Shown piece by piece: positions 38,901 through 50,243 of a DNA stretch of 64,000 bases (positions are counted from its first letter, which is position 1; the number at the start of each line of letters is the position of its first letter). This DNA is from Alkalibacterium sp. (GTDB lineage: Bacteria > Bacillota > Bacilli > Lactobacillales > Carnobacteriaceae_A). The notes under the pieces are model-generated. The model saw only the letters and a list, made by a program, of their open reading frames with translations. It was not told where the DNA came from and did no database searches. Position numbers and translations under genes: made by a program. The DNA lies in NCBI GenBank assembly GCA_020832185.1, contig JAFIFE010000014.1:186001-250000 (forward strand), read 5' to 3'.

Positions 38901-39683
38901 TTATTCCCCTAATATATCAATGATGTCTTTGTGAGCATTTTTTGTCGCAAAGACAATATTATTGTTATTCAGCAGGTCGATTGGTTTGCTATTGAACTGT
39001 GTCCCAATCATACCTAGTTCTTCCATAAATAATAACCCCGGGGCAATATCCCATGGTTTCAAATTAGATGCGATATAGGCAGATACATTCCCTTTAGCTA
39101 CTTCGATACTTTCCAATCCAGCTGAACCAAGCATTCGAACCCCAAGACTTTCAGCACCAACCGTTCTTACGGCTGGGTATTTATCCTTACACATCAGGGC
39201 TGAACTGGAAGCGATCAATCCCTTGGAAAGGCTCAGGTCAGCGGGTTTCGCTATCGGTTGACCGTTGCAACGAACGCCATCTCCTTTAGTTGAAGAATAC
39301 AATTTATCGTGAGTGATATCATAAATGTACCCTAACTGTCCTATTCCATCAACATAAACACCTATCATGACCGCAAAGTTCTCTTGCTGCATCACAAAAT
39401 TCAGTGTTCCATCTATTGGGTCAATAAACCAGACTGTTCCGTCTAACGAATTTACCTCGTCACCGAATCCTTCTTCACCAACGATTTTTTCACCGGGAAA
39501 GGCTTCTCTTATTTTATTGACTAATTGCTCTTCGATCGATTTATCCATTCGTGTAACCAGGTCATTGTCTGCTGTTTTCTGCTCTACATCTAAATTCGAG
39601 TCTTTCTGGTCTATAATATAGTCTTTAATTTCAGATAACCACTTTTTTATAAGGGTGTCTCTTTCTGCTATACTCATCATCAT
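38901..39683 (-). CDS. Inositol monophosphatase family phosphatase
   Basis: Mg-dependent phosphatase of 260 residues. Metal ligands are in IVGEEG, WFIDPIDGTLNF and LKPWDIAPG. The substrate could be inositol-1-phosphate, a nucleotide phosphate (pAp) or a sugar phosphate and cannot be told from sequence. Three consecutive ATG codons follow GAGGA, so the start may be up to two codons later. It is a single gene between the pdh operon terminator and typA. Confidence 0.92.
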   Translation of the reverse strand: MMMSIAERDTLIKKWLSEIKDYIIDQKDSNLDVEQKTADNDLVTRMDKSIEEQLVNKIREAFPGEKIVGEEGFGDEVNSLDGTVWFIDPIDGTLNFVMQQENFAVMIGVYVDGIGQLGYIYDITHDKLYSSTKGDGVRCNGQPIAKPADLSLSKGLIASSSALMCKDKYPAVRTVGAESLGVRMLGSAGLESIEVAKGNVSAYIASNLKPWDIAPGLLFMEELGMIGTQFNSKPIDLLNNNNIVFATKNAHKDIIDILGE

Positions 39684-39768
39684 TAGTCCTCTTTTCTAAC
39701 CTTAGTTCTTTAAGTTTATCTAAGTTTTTGACAAATTGCAAAAATCTATTGGTCAACTATGTATAGAA

Positions 39769-39801
39769 AGAAAGACCTTTAGTATCACTAAAGGTCTTTC
39801 T
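39769..39801 (-). terminator. Terminator of the pdh operon
   Basis: A perfect 14-bp stem with a 5-base loop lies just after the lpdA stop. The following minus strand is T-rich (TTTCTATAC) but not a pure T-run. Confidence 0.75.
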
Positions 39802-39811
39802 TCTGAAAATA

Positions 39812-41218
39812 TTACATGTGAATAGGGAATCCTAGAGCTGCTTCAGCAGCATCCATAACGGTTTCACCTAATGAAGGGTGACCATGAATAGTTAAAGCCA
39901 CGTCTTCAGCGTTCATACCACTTTCAATTGCTAATCCAATTTCAGCGATGACATCAGACGCACTGATTCCGGCAACTTGAGCACCAACAATAACGTGGTC
40001 TTCTTTTGTCGTAATCAGACGAACGAATCCTTCAGTCGCGTTCAATGATAACGCACGACCATTTCCGCCCAATGGGAATTTAGTTACTTTAATATCTAAG
40101 TCCTGCTCTTTAGCTTCGCTTTCAGTTAAGCCGACAGATGCAATTTCAGGATCTGTAAAGGCTACTGCTGGAAGTGCACGGTAATCTACCGCTACTTTTT
40201 TACCAGCGATTGCTTCAGCAGCAATTTTAGCTTCATAACTTGCTTTGTGTGCCAACGCTGCTCCAGGAACAACATCTCCGATAGCCCAAATGCTCTTAAC
40301 ATTTGAACGACCCTGGTTGTCGACTTTAATTAATCCACGTTCACCGACTTCAACTCCAGCTTGTTCCAAACCTAGTTCATCAGTGTTTGGACGACGACCA
40401 ACAGTAACCAGTACGTAATCAACGTCAAGAGATTGTTCTTCTCCTTTAGCTTCATACTTAACTGTTACACCATTATCAGATGGGACAGCTTCTTTAGCCA
40501 TAGCATCAGTAACAATGTTAACTCCACGGTTTTTAAAGTTTTTCTCAACTAGTTTAACCATGTCTTTGTCAAATCCGTTAAGAATTGAAGGTAATCCTTC
40601 TAAAATAGTTACTTCTGTACCTAAATTAGCATAAACACCTGCAAGTTCAGAACCGATATATCCTCCACCGACAATTGCCATTTTAGCTGGAATCTCAGTT
40701 AAATTCAGTGCCCCTGTTGAATCTAATACACGGTCACTAAACTTGAATCCTGGAATTTCAACTGGACGACTACCAGTCGCAACAATCGCGTTGTTGAATG
40801 AATACGTTTGTGCATTATCTTCACCCATTACACGAAGAGTGTTCTCGTCTACGAAGAAAGCTTCACCCATAAGGATTTCAACTTTATTCTTTTTAAGAAG
40901 ACCTTCTACACCTTTAGTCAGTTTAGAAACAACTTGGTTGTTTTTCCACTCTTGAGTCTTAGAAAAGTCGATTTTAACATTTTCAGAAGTTACTCCGAAT
41001 GCAGTTGAATCTAATGATTCCTGGTATTTGTGACCCGCAGAAATCAACGCTTTTGAAGGGATACATCCCACGTTCAGACATACGCCACCAATATATTCTT
41101 TTTCAATGATAGCTACCTTCTGTCCCATTTGAGCTGCACGAATTGCTGCAACGTATCCTCCTGGTCCAGCTCCAATAACCACTGTATCTAATTCTATTGC
41201 GAAATCTCCTACTACCAT
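39812..41218 (-). CDS. pdhD: Dihydrolipoamide dehydrogenase (pyruvate dehydrogenase E3)
   Basis: FAD enzyme of 468 residues that reoxidises lipoamide on E2 and makes NADH. It has an FAD-binding [17 protein letters not shown] near residue 15, the redox disulfide [14 protein letters not shown], and an NAD-binding [11 protein letters not shown]. The C-terminal catalytic HGHPSLGE ends the motif set. Twelve bases after the E2 gene; last gene of pdhABCD. Confidence 0.97.
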   Translation of the reverse strand: MVVGDFAIELDTVVIGAGPGGYVAAIRAAQMGQKVAIIEKEYIGGVCLNVGCIPSKALISAGHKYQESLDSTAFGVTSENVKIDFSKTQEWKNNQVVSKLTKGVEGLLKKNKVEILMGEAFFVDENTLRVMGEDNAQTYSFNNAIVATGSRPVEIPGFKFSDRVLDSTGALNLTEIPAKMAIVGGGYIGSELAGVYANLGTEVTILEGLPSILNGFDKDMVKLVEKNFKNRGVNIVTDAMAKEAVPSDNGVTVKYEAKGEEQSLDVDYVLVTVGRRPNTDELGLEQAGVEVGERGLIKVDNQGRSNVKSIWAIGDVVPGAALAHKASYEAKIAAEAIAGKKVAVDYRALPAVAFTDPEIASVGLTESEAKEQDLDIKVTKFPLGGNGRALSLNATEGFVRLITTKEDHVIVGAQVAGISASDVIAEIGLAIESGMNAEDVALTIHGHPSLGETVMDAAEAALGFPIHM

Positions 41219-41230
41219 TTACGATTCACC

Positions 41231-42586
41231 TTATCCTTCCATTAATAATAATTCAGGATCTGCTAACAGACGTTTTAGTTCGTTCATCGCTTTTTGACCT
41301 GTTGCTCCATCAATAACACGGTGATCGAAGACTAATGACAATGCCAGCATTGGAGCAGCAACTACTTCTCCCTCGTCATTTACAATTGCTTTTTTAGCAA
41401 TACGGCCTACACCTAATATTGCGACTTCTGGATAGTTAATGATTGGAGTGAACCAACCGCCACCAACAGAACCAATATTAGAGATTGAGATTGATCCATC
41501 CGCCATATCGCTTGACTTCAATTTACCTTCATGAGCTTTTCCGCCTAATTCAGTAATTTCAGAAGCAATATCGAACATAGATTTCTTATCTGCATCAGCT
41601 ACAACAGGAACATAAAGTCCTTGTTCTGTATCTGCAGCAATACCGATGTTGAAGTAGTTTTTGTAAACAACTTCATCTGTTGTATCATCGATAGATGAAT
41701 TTAATGCCGGGAATTTTTTCATAACAGCGATCATTGCTTTAACAACATAAGGTAAGAATGTTAATTTAACATCCTGCTCAGCAGCAATCGTTTTGAATTT
41801 AGTACGGTGTGCCATTAATTTAGTTACATCTACTTCATCAAATAGTGAAACGGAAGGAATAGTCAATGAACTGTTAACCATCGCTTTAGAGATAGCTTTA
41901 CGAGTAGTTGACATTTTCTCTCTTGTTTCTTCGTCAGAACGGCCAGATTTGAATGGCTTAGCTGCTGTTGAAACAGATGGTGCTGAAGGTGCTGATGAGT
42001 CTGCTGCTTTTTCTTCAGTTTTATCTTCAGATGTTTCAGCTTTAGCGCCTCCACCTTGAAGGAAGTTGTCGATATCGTCTCTAGTTGTACGTCCACCTTT
42101 TCCAGATGCTTCAACTAAGCTGATATCTACATCTTTATCACGTGCGTACTGTCTTACTGATGGCATAGCCAGAACACGCTTGCTTGGATCAGATGTTTTT
42201 ACAACATCACCAGAAGTTGCTCCTTCTGATTGAGCAGGATCTGATTTCTCAGTTCCAGCAGATGCTTCTTCAGAAGACATTTCAGATTCAGACGCTGCTT
42301 CTTCTTCTTTAGAATCAGATTCTTCCTCGTCGTCGCTGCTTACGTCACCTTCTGCATCGATTTCAACGATTGGATCTCCTACTGAAGCAACGGTACCCGG
42401 TTCTACTAAGAATTTTTTGATTTTTCCATCAACTGGTGAAGCTAATTCCTCAACTGATTTATCGTTTTGGATTTCTGCTATCGAATCGCCTTCTTCAACT
42501 GTGTCTCCTTCAGAAACTAACCAGCTTACGATTTCGCCTTCAGCCATTCCTTCCCCAACATCAGGGAGTTTAAAAGTAAAAGCCAT
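41231..42586 (-). CDS. pdhC: Dihydrolipoyl acetyltransferase (pyruvate dehydrogenase E2)
   Basis: E2 core of 451 residues. A single lipoyl domain (1-75) carries the lipoyl-lysine K42 in [12 protein letters not shown], where the usual motif is TDKA. A Ser/Glu/Ala-rich linker follows (about 80-130), then the E1/E3-binding domain ([20 protein letters not shown] split around residue 145). A second Ala-rich linker leads to the acyltransferase domain with active-site [11 protein letters not shown]. One lipoyl domain is common in Gram-positive E2. Confidence 0.96.
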   Translation of the reverse strand: MAFTFKLPDVGEGMAEGEIVSWLVSEGDTVEEGDSIAEIQNDKSVEELASPVDGKIKKFLVEPGTVASVGDPIVEIDAEGDVSSDDEEESDSKEEEAASESEMSSEEASAGTEKSDPAQSEGATSGDVVKTSDPSKRVLAMPSVRQYARDKDVDISLVEASGKGGRTTRDDIDNFLQGGGAKAETSEDKTEEKAADSSAPSAPSVSTAAKPFKSGRSDEETREKMSTTRKAISKAMVNSSLTIPSVSLFDEVDVTKLMAHRTKFKTIAAEQDVKLTFLPYVVKAMIAVMKKFPALNSSIDDTTDEVVYKNYFNIGIAADTEQGLYVPVVADADKKSMFDIASEITELGGKAHEGKLKSSDMADGSISISNIGSVGGGWFTPIINYPEVAILGVGRIAKKAIVNDEGEVVAAPMLALSLVFDHRVIDGATGQKAMNELKRLLADPELLLMEG

Positions 42587-42712
42587 TATTTTTCTTCCCT
42601 TCTATAATAATATCTTTTAAAAATAGTAAAGTACTCAATAAGGAACAGTCTTTCTATTCTCCATAAATGAGCTAAAAAGAGTGTTCCTTTTGAGTTTGAA
42701 TTCAATTAGTGA

Positions 42713-43690
42713 TTAAAATTCAACGGTTTCTTTGATTGCTTCTGTAATGTCTTTAGCACTTGGCAACCAGATGTTTTCAACTTGTCCAAATGGATAAACT
42801 GTATCTGGAGCAGTCACGAATCCGATTGGAGCTTCAAGTGACAATATCGCACGTTGAGAAACTTCAGAAATAACAGTGTTTCCTACGCCTGCTTGACGTT
42901 GAGCTTCTTGAACCATAACCATACGCCCAGTTTTCTCAACTGATTTAACAACTGTTTCGTAGTCAATTGGAGATACCGTACGCAAGTCAATTACTTCTAC
43001 TGACACATCGTCTTTTTCTAATTCTTCAGCAGCTTTTAGGGCTTCACGAACCATATAGCCATAAGCAACCACAGTTACGTCTGAACCTTCTTTAGAAACA
43101 TTAGCTTTCCCTAGTGGGACAGTGTACTGTTCTTCAGGTACTTCATCACGGAATGAACGATACAGTTTCATGTGCTCAAGGAACACAACTGGATCTTCAT
43201 CGCGAATTGCTGATGTTAATAATCCTTTAGCATCATAAGGGTTTGAAGGAATAACTACTTTAAGTCCAGGAGACTGAGCCATTAAACCTTCTAAACTATC
43301 TGCGTGCATTTCAGGTGTGTGTACTCCTCCACCAAATGGTGAACGAACAACAGCAGGTAAGTTTAATTTACCACCCATACGGTAGCTGGTACGAGCCATT
43401 TGACCTACGATTGAATCCATTACTTCGAATACGAATCCAAAGAATTGAATTTCCATTACTGGACGGAAACCTTGAACAGCTAAACCAAATGCCATCCCAC
43501 CGATTCCAGATTCAGCAAGTGGAGTATCACTAACGCGATCTTCACCGTATTTGTCAAAAAGACCTTGAGTTGCACGGAAAACTCCGCCGTTTTTACCTAC
43601 GTCTTCTCCGAAAATCAAGACTTTTTCATCACGAGCCATTTCTTGATCAAGTGCTTCGGTGATTGCTTGAATCATTGTAAGATTCGCCAT
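42713..43690 (-). CDS. pdhB: Pyruvate dehydrogenase E1 beta subunit
   Basis: Beta subunit of 325 residues of the thiamine diphosphate decarboxylase. Characteristic segments are [34 protein letters not shown] and [18 protein letters not shown] gap of 126 bases separates it from pdhC; I see no clear terminator or promoter there. It forms a heterotetramer with PdhA. Confidence 0.97.
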   Translation of the reverse strand: MANLTMIQAITEALDQEMARDEKVLIFGEDVGKNGGVFRATQGLFDKYGEDRVSDTPLAESGIGGMAFGLAVQGFRPVMEIQFFGFVFEVMDSIVGQMARTSYRMGGKLNLPAVVRSPFGGGVHTPEMHADSLEGLMAQSPGLKVVIPSNPYDAKGLLTSAIRDEDPVVFLEHMKLYRSFRDEVPEEQYTVPLGKANVSKEGSDVTVVAYGYMVREALKAAEELEKDDVSVEVIDLRTVSPIDYETVVKSVEKTGRMVMVQEAQRQAGVGNTVISEVSQRAILSLEAPIGFVTAPDTVYPFGQVENIWLPSAKDITEAIKETVEF

Positions 43691-43692
43691 GA

Positions 43693-44802
<1,110 letters not shown>

Positions 44803-44833
44803 TTACCCATTCCTCTCTGTTTGTATAATTAAA

Positions 44834-44859
44834 TGTAACAGATACTTTTTACTGTTACA
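44834..44859 (-). repeat. Inverted repeat in the pdhA leader
   Basis: Perfect 8-bp arms TGTAACAG/CTGTTACA with a 10-base centre lie about 35 bases before the pdhA ATG, downstream of the candidate promoter. No T-run follows. It may be an operator or a leader hairpin; no known regulator site is recognised. Confidence 0.5.
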
Positions 44860-44879
44860 ATTTCATCCATTCCTTTTTA

Positions 44880-44908
44880 AATCTATCATGATTCGGGAGT
44901 AAATGCAA
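44880..44908 (-). promoter_or_regulatory. Candidate pdh operon promoter
   Basis: TTGCAT (44908-44903) and TAGATT (44885-44880) are 17 bases apart on the minus strand. Confidence 0.45.
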
Positions 44909-44965
44909 GCGATAATCCCTCTGTGTATGTCTAGAAATCCTTGATATAAAGGCAATTTCGATTAG

Positions 44966-44983
44966 TTGTGATATTAAACACAA
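44966..44983. promoter_or_regulatory. Rex-like operator
   Basis: The 18-base near-palindrome TTGTGATATTAAACACAA differs at one position from the Rex half-site pattern TTGTGA-N6-TCACAA. It lies upstream of the candidate pdh promoter in the pdhA-def gap. Rex senses the NADH/NAD ratio and controls central metabolism in related bacteria. Confidence 0.4.
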
Positions 44984-45239
44984 AGCTTCTGTTGCACTGG
45001 GTTTTCTTCTATGATTGCTATTCCTGGCAAACGAAAGTAATACAGTGAAAAAAACTGTTATATAAAAGAGCAGGCATCTCTCGTTTTGTATTACTATGTC
45101 AGGCTCATTCTAAAAACATGTGATTCTATTCACTAACGATAATTAGAATAGTCTTATTTTTCTTTAAGCTTATATTTAAGATGCGACATGGCTGTAAACC
45201 TGTTAAAATGGTAAGAGAAATGTTTATAGGAGGTATACT

Positions 45240-45815
45240 ATGATTACAATGAATGATGTCATTCGAGAAGGGCATCCGACTCTTAGAAAGAAAGCTGACG
45301 CCCTTTCCTTTCCATTAGATTCTGAGATGCGTAAGTTAGCTGAAGATATGCTTGAATTTTTAATTAACAGCCAGGATCCTGACATGGCCGAGAAATATGA
45401 GCTTAGACCGGGTGTCGGTATTGCAGCCCCTCAAGTCGATGTATCTAAAAGACTGATTGCCGTGCATGTTCCATCTCAAGATGAAGAGAATCCTGACCCT
45501 GAGTTTAGTTCTGTCTTAATAAACCCTAAAATTGTCAGTCATTCAGTTCAGCAAACGTGCCTTGCTGATGGTGAAGGGTGTCTATCGGTAGACCGCGAAG
45601 TGCCAGGATACGTTCCCCGTCACAAACGAGTCACCGTTGACTATTATGATTTAAATGGCGAAAAGAAGAAAGTGCGCTTGAGAGACTTCCCAGCAATTGT
45701 TGTCCAGCACGAAATCGATCATTTAAACGGGGTCATGTTCTATGACCGTATAGATCCCGATAACCCACTCGCTCTCCCAGACGATATTGACGTATTAGGA
45801 ACTGTAGAAGAATAA
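45240..45815 (+). CDS. def: Peptide deformylase
   Basis: Fe/Zn enzyme of 191 residues that removes the N-formyl group from new proteins. The three motifs are [18 protein letters not shown] and [12 protein letters not shown]. The insertions and EGCLSVD form match the type II enzymes of Gram-positive bacteria. The ribosome binding site is TAGGAGGT. It is monocistronic and ends at a terminator. Confidence 0.97.
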   Translation: MITMNDVIREGHPTLRKKADALSFPLDSEMRKLAEDMLEFLINSQDPDMAEKYELRPGVGIAAPQVDVSKRLIAVHVPSQDEENPDPEFSSVLINPKIVSHSVQQTCLADGEGCLSVDREVPGYVPRHKRVTVDYYDLNGEKKKVRLRDFPAIVVQHEIDHLNGVMFYDRIDPDNPLALPDDIDVLGTVEE

Positions 45816-45849
45816 AAAAAAGGTGCGAGATTACTCTCGCGCCTTTTTT
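45816..45849. terminator. Bidirectional terminator between def and the DUF1576 gene
   Basis: An AAAAAAGG-GCGAGA stem pairs with TCTCGC-CCTTTTTT (one wobble pair) around a 4-base loop, with A/T tracts on both sides. Confidence 0.9.
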
Positions 45850-47182
45850 ATCTTTCCACTTTGATTTCTTCTGCCGGATCGACCGGTTCACGTAATTGTT
45901 TTCTTTTCTCTTGCTGATACTGTATAGCTTCCAGTAATGGGATCATTATTGCAGCGACAAATCCACCTGCAAACCCATTGTTATACAAGTTGATTCCTCC
46001 ATGAAGATACCCCGTATTGCTTACTATACTCAAATGCAAAGCCCCTGCTAAGATACCGATCAAAGTACCATATCTTCCAGCTATTGGCGCAATAGTCGTT
46101 CCAAACAAGCCGGCTATGACAACTGATGTTGCACTCATATCATAGTCATTCAAATACCCCATCAATGTAACACCAATCAGTATAGGTAGAACATTCCTGA
46201 TATGTTTTCCGAATGCACCAAAACCGACGACTGTCAAAATTCCACCAATCACAGGCCCATTGATTTCTCCGCCATGGAACAAGACATAAAGCGTAGAGAT
46301 ATAACCAAGTAACGCCATATTGATTAATGTGACACTAAATCCGTTCGTTTTTAAAAAGTCCGTCGATAACTGACCTGAATGCTTTAATAATGCACTGTAC
46401 CCATTTAACGTCCAGGAGTTTAAATACAACCCGCTTATAAGCATAAACGTAAACAGTGATAAAAATATGATAGTAAATGCCTGATTATTCCCGCTTGAAA
46501 TTATTGAAACGGGTTCAATCTCTCTGCCTGTACTTCTTAATAATGAAGTGAATAATGTCCCTACTATCCCACTGGTAAAGCCGACATTATACACACTGAA
46601 ACCTTTAGTGAATCCAACGAAATGCTTGGCTAATGGTGGAAGTATAAACCCTGCTGTAAAACCAAACAGGTACCCATAAAAAACACCTAATGGGAACGGA
46701 AGGCCGATATTGAATGTTATTTCACTCACCAAGGGACCTAAAGCCGTCCCGAATAATGCAGCAAGTAAAGATTTTTCAGCTGGTACTTCAGTGACTCTAG
46801 CGTAAGCAAATGCTCCTATGACTATCGGCATTGAATTGTATAGATTCTTTCCAAAAAAGGAAAAGGCAGCTACAGTAAATACAGCCGCAATTATGGGGCC
46901 ATTCACTTTAGCTCGTGTCATTCGAATGACACCAATTGAATGAACTGTGAGAAGGGCTGAATTAAATAATGTGGCCCCGACATTGGAAAGTGCAAAATAA
47001 TCGGTTGTCAGGTTGGCCGGTGAGGTTAAAATGGTGATCTGCCCTGATATGATTTCCTGTGGAGTATTAAAGACAAAAGCTAATGAAGCAAACAATAAAG
47101 CAATACTCAATAAAAAACCATATTTCACATTTTGAGAAATGACATCATGCTGTGTAATATATAACTGGTTCTCTGAAATCAC
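45848..47182 (-). CDS. DUF1576 family multi-pass membrane protein with internal duplication
   Basis: The 444-residue integral membrane protein has about ten or more hydrophobic segments. It is visibly two repeats. NGPIIAAVFTVAAFSFFGKN (94-113) matches NGPVIGGILTVVGFGAFGKH (308-327). ALFGTALGP (142-150) matches GLFGTTIAP (358-366), and GFSVYNVGFTSGIVG (194-208) matches GINLYNNGFAGGFVA (396-410). This tandem architecture is typical of channels and transporters with pseudo-twofold symmetry. No substrate is known to me for this family. The start is a GTG with GGAG 8 bases upstream. No linked enzyme or regulator suggests a role. Confidence 0.85.
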   Translation of the reverse strand: MISENQLYITQHDVISQNVKYGFLLSIALLFASLAFVFNTPQEIISGQITILTSPANLTTDYFALSNVGATLFNSALLTVHSIGVIRMTRAKVNGPIIAAVFTVAAFSFFGKNLYNSMPIVIGAFAYARVTEVPAEKSLLAALFGTALGPLVSEITFNIGLPFPLGVFYGYLFGFTAGFILPPLAKHFVGFTKGFSVYNVGFTSGIVGTLFTSLLRSTGREIEPVSIISSGNNQAFTIIFLSLFTFMLISGLYLNSWTLNGYSALLKHSGQLSTDFLKTNGFSVTLINMALLGYISTLYVLFHGGEINGPVIGGILTVVGFGAFGKHIRNVLPILIGVTLMGYLNDYDMSATSVVIAGLFGTTIAPIAGRYGTLIGILAGALHLSIVSNTGYLHGGINLYNNGFAGGFVAAIMIPLLEAIQYQQEKRKQLREPVDPAEEIKVER

Positions 47183-47225
47183 TTATGCTTCTCCTTTTTT
47201 AGCGTCAAAACGCTTTAGTAATGTA

Positions 47226-47298
47226 TGGAGATAGACGGGCTCGAACCGACGACCTCTTCGCTGCCAGCGAAGCGCTCTCCCAACTGAGCTATACCCCC
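47226..47298 (-). tRNA. tRNA-Ala (anticodon GGC)
   Basis: A cloverleaf of 73 bases without encoded CCA. The anticodon loop CTGGCAG on a CTTCG/CGAAG stem gives anticodon GGC. The acceptor stem GGGGGTA/TATCTCC has the G3-U70 pair that identifies alanine tRNAs, with discriminator A. GTTCGAGCC forms the T arm. It stands alone rather than in a tRNA cluster. Confidence 0.95.
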
Positions 47299-47314
47299 AA
47301 AGTGACACTTTTTT

Positions 47315-47343
47315 ATTATCACTTAAAGTTCAATAAAAGTCTA
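47315..47343 (-). promoter_or_regulatory. tRNA-Ala promoter
   Basis: TAGACT (47343-47338) and GATAAT (47320-47315) are 17 bases apart on the minus strand, placing the start just ahead of the tRNA. Confidence 0.6.
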
Positions 47344-47410
47344 TATTTAATAGTAAAAAAGTGCACAGTTAGCTGTCAGTTTCACAGTATTGACACATTT
47401 GTGTCGTAAC

Positions 47411-48190
47411 TTAAATAAATCCCAGTTGCTTCAGCGCGGCATGTATGCCATCTTCACTACTACTGCTGGTGATCAGATCGGCAACCTCTTTGACTTCCTG
47501 CTCAGCATTTCCCATCGCTACACCTGTTCCTACATTTTGAATCATTTCCATATCATTGAACCCATCACCGAATGCAATAATGTTATCATTGTCTATACCC
47601 AAGTGGTTTGCCAGCCTTTGAATGGTCAGATATTTTGAACCGTCAACCGGAAGCACGTCAACGCCTGTTTCATGCCACCTTACAAATCTGAAACGATCAA
47701 ATCCATGTTCCTCGTATATCGTTGCTTCTTCTTTTGAGTAGAATATTAGACATTGAACCAGTGACTGTTCTTTGTGAAAATCTTTATTGTAGTCAGGGAC
47801 TGGAAACCCAACAAAGCTCATCCCCGTTTCAACTCGCTGATCGGGCTCTTTATTTCTTCTTTTTAATTCATCGACCGTTTCATAAACCATTTGATGGTTA
47901 TGCTCATCGGCTAATTGAATCAGCTTATCCAATTCCTCTTTATTTAAAGAGTTTGTATAGATGGAGTCGTGTTTATAATAGGCTGCCGCTCCGTTACAGA
48001 CAATATAATTTTCAATCTTCAGTTCTGAAATTATTTCAGACGCCATTGTGCGGTTGCGTCCTGTAGCTATGGCTACTTCATGTTCTAGTGACAACACTCT
48101 TACTGCTTCCTTAGTACTTTCAGGAATTCTTTTATTTTCATCTAAGAGGGTTCCATCGATATCAAATACAAATAATTTTTTACTTTCCAA
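47411..48190 (-). CDS. HAD superfamily Cof-type phosphatase
   Basis: Sugar- or flavin-phosphate phosphatase of 259 residues. Motif I is FVFDIDGTLLDE, motif II is VAIATGRN and motif IV is IIAFGDGFNDMEMI, with the C2-type cap of the Cof/YwpJ group. The substrate is unknown. The start appears to be TTG, about 9 bases after AAAGGA; no ATG is better placed. A perfect palindrome GACACATTTGTGTC lies just after the stop. Confidence 0.92.
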   Translation of the reverse strand: MESKKLFVFDIDGTLLDENKRIPESTKEAVRVLSLEHEVAIATGRNRTMASEIISELKIENYIVCNGAAAYYKHDSIYTNSLNKEELDKLIQLADEHNHQMVYETVDELKRRNKEPDQRVETGMSFVGFPVPDYNKDFHKEQSLVQCLIFYSKEEATIYEEHGFDRFRFVRWHETGVDVLPVDGSKYLTIQRLANHLGIDNDNIIAFGDGFNDMEMIQNVGTGVAMGNAEQEVKEVADLITSSSSEDGIHAALKQLGFI

Positions 48191-48322
48191 CTCTACACGT
48201 CCTTTATAATTTAACTCCTCTCATACTATATATAAAAAACGAGAGCTTCTCAATGGGCAACCTGCCTCTCCTATGCTCTCCCTCAACAAAACTTCCTTTC
48301 CTATACTTATTATTTTCATTAT

Positions 48323-48331
48323 GGTAAAATA
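48323..48331 (+). promoter_or_regulatory. Candidate extended -10 of rnjA
   Basis: TGGTAAAAT fits an extended -10 box. There is no good -35. The implied leader is about 100 bases, and no rpoY-like small gene precedes rnjA, unlike in Bacillus. Confidence 0.35.
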
Positions 48332-48436
48332 TCAATAGCAGTGGCTTCTAGTCACTAAACAGACCTGATGAGATTAATCATAATTGAATTTATTCATTAG
48401 CAAACTGAAAAATAAAACTTTACAAGGAGACAAAAA

Positions 48437-50107
48437 ATGAAACCTAATATTAAAAATAATGAAACTGCCGTATATGCACTCGGTGGTTTAAATGAAGTAG
48501 GAAAAAATACCTATGCGGTGCAATTTCAGGATGAAATCATACTGATCGACGCAGGGATCAAATTCCCCGAAGACGATTTATTGGGGATTGACTATGTTAT
48601 TCCGGATTACACTTACCTGGTTGAAAATCAGGACAAAATCAAGGGATTATTTATCACACACGGCCATGAGGATCACGTCGGCGGTATTCCCTTCCTCTTA
48701 AAACAGTTAAATATTCCAATATATGCTAACAAGTTGGCACTCGCTCTCATACGAAATAAATTAAATGAGCACAATCTGCTTCGTTCAGCTACTCTTCATG
48801 AAGTAAATGAAGATTCCGTCATCAAATTCCGAAAGACCACTATTTCTTTTTTCAGAACCACACACAGTGTGCCTGAATCATATGGAATAGTTGTAAAAAC
48901 GCCAAACGGAAATATTGTACAGACAGGTGACTTCAAATTCGACTTCACACCCGTTGGAGAACCTGCCAACCTTCACAAAATGGCAAGAATTGGTGAAGAA
49001 GGTGTACTCGCACTTTTATCAGATAGTACAAATGCTGAGATTCCAAACTTTACTAAATCTGAACAGGTTGTTGGAGAATCTATCCGTAGCCTACTGAAAA
49101 AAATCGATGGACGAATCATTTTTGCCACTTTCGCTTCTAATATCTCCAGAGTTCAGCAGGTCGTTGAAGCCGCTGGTAAAACAGGCCGAAAAATTGCTGT
49201 CTTCGGACGTAGCATGGTAACAGCATTGGAGACTGGTCAGGAACTAGGATACATCCAAGCTGAAGAAGGCACATTTATCCATCCAAATGAATTGAAAAAG
49301 TATAAAGCAAATGAAACGTTGATATTATGTACTGGATCCCAAGGTGAACCTATGGCAGCTTTGAGCCGTGTAGCCAATGGCACACACAGACAAATTTCTA
49401 TTCAGCCCGGTGATTCAGTTATCTTCTCAAGTTCACCTATTCCAGGTAACACCGTTAGTGTTAATCGAGTGGTTAACCAGTTACTTGAAGCGGGTGCAAA
49501 CGTTATTCACGGTAAAATCAATAACGTTCATACATCTGGTCACGGTGGACAGGAAGAACAAAAATTAATGCTTCAATTAATGAAACCTAAATACTTTGTT
49601 CCCATACATGGTGAACATAGAATGCAAAAAATCCACTCTTCATTAGCTCAACAGACTGGTGTCCCCGAAGAAAACTGCTTCGTTCTTGACAACGGTCAAA
49701 TAGTGGCTTTCACTGAAAACAGTGCGAGACGTGCGGGTGAATTTGATGCTAAAGATGTCTATGTCGATGGCAGCGGGATTGGTGATGTGGGTAACGTTGT
49801 ATTGAGAGACCGTAAAATCTTATCAGACAATGGATTAGTAGTGGTGGTTGCTACGATAGACACCGCTAAAAAAGAAGTGCTTGCCGGTCCGGATATCATT
49901 TCTAGAGGCTTTATATACATGAGAGAATCTGAAGAACTGATTCAAAATGCACAGAAAGTCGCATTCAAGAGTATTCAGAGATCCTTCGAGAATGATCAGG
50001 TCAATGAATTTAAGATGAGAAATGACTTAATTGAAGATGTCAAACAATTCTTGTTTTCAGAAACTGAAAGAAAACCAATCATTTTACCTGTAATTTTGAC
50101 AAATTAA
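48437..50107 (+). CDS. rnjA: Ribonuclease J1
   Basis: Dual endo- and 5'-3' exoribonuclease of 556 residues. The complete metal motif is [10 protein letters not shown], with [14 protein letters not shown] and [10 protein letters not shown] (beta-CASP). Its C-terminus [13 protein letters not shown] resembles that of RNase J2 at 11217-12899. J1 is the active partner and processes mRNA and 16S rRNA 5' ends in other Firmicutes. It is monocistronic with AAGGAGACAAAAA as ribosome binding site. Confidence 0.97.
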   Translation: MKPNIKNNETAVYALGGLNEVGKNTYAVQFQDEIILIDAGIKFPEDDLLGIDYVIPDYTYLVENQDKIKGLFITHGHEDHVGGIPFLLKQLNIPIYANKLALALIRNKLNEHNLLRSATLHEVNEDSVIKFRKTTISFFRTTHSVPESYGIVVKTPNGNIVQTGDFKFDFTPVGEPANLHKMARIGEEGVLALLSDSTNAEIPNFTKSEQVVGESIRSLLKKIDGRIIFATFASNISRVQQVVEAAGKTGRKIAVFGRSMVTALETGQELGYIQAEEGTFIHPNELKKYKANETLILCTGSQGEPMAALSRVANGTHRQISIQPGDSVIFSSSPIPGNTVSVNRVVNQLLEAGANVIHGKINNVHTSGHGGQEEQKLMLQLMKPKYFVPIHGEHRMQKIHSSLAQQTGVPEENCFVLDNGQIVAFTENSARRAGEFDAKDVYVDGSGIGDVGNVVLRDRKILSDNGLVVVVATIDTAKKEVLAGPDIISRGFIYMRESEELIQNAQKVAFKSIQRSFENDQVNEFKMRNDLIEDVKQFLFSETERKPIILPVILTN

Positions 50108-50112
50108 TAGTT

Positions 50113-50155
50113 AGAAGCTGGAAAGATACGTTCTATCTTTTCAGCTTCTTTTTTG
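50113..50155 (+). terminator. Terminator of rnjA
   Basis: AGAAGCTG pairs with CAGCTTCT and the stem continues as AAAGATA/TATCTTT around a 5-base loop. Six or more T follow. Confidence 0.9.
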
Positions 50156-50171
50156 TTGTTCCTATTCAAAA

Positions 50172-50220
50172 ACACGCTCAAAAAAAGCATCTTTTAAAGA
50201 CTGTCTTTTTTTGAGCGTGT
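50172..50220. terminator. Second hairpin, terminator for liaR
   Basis: A 16-bp perfect stem (50172-50187 with 50205-50220) built on CACGCTCA plus an A/T tract lies between the convergent rnjA and liaFSR units. Confidence 0.8.
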
Positions 50221-50243
50221 TCTTTTATTTCATATCGTCACTG

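Noticed and set aside
44894-44915. Second cre-like sequence overlapping the pdh promoter
   Set aside because: Two mismatches to the consensus; too weak to report as a feature.
47391-47404. Palindrome GACACATTTGTGTC after the HAD gene
   Set aside because: Perfect but short, with no T-run and no promoter overlap that I can support; it may be chance or part of a weak terminator.
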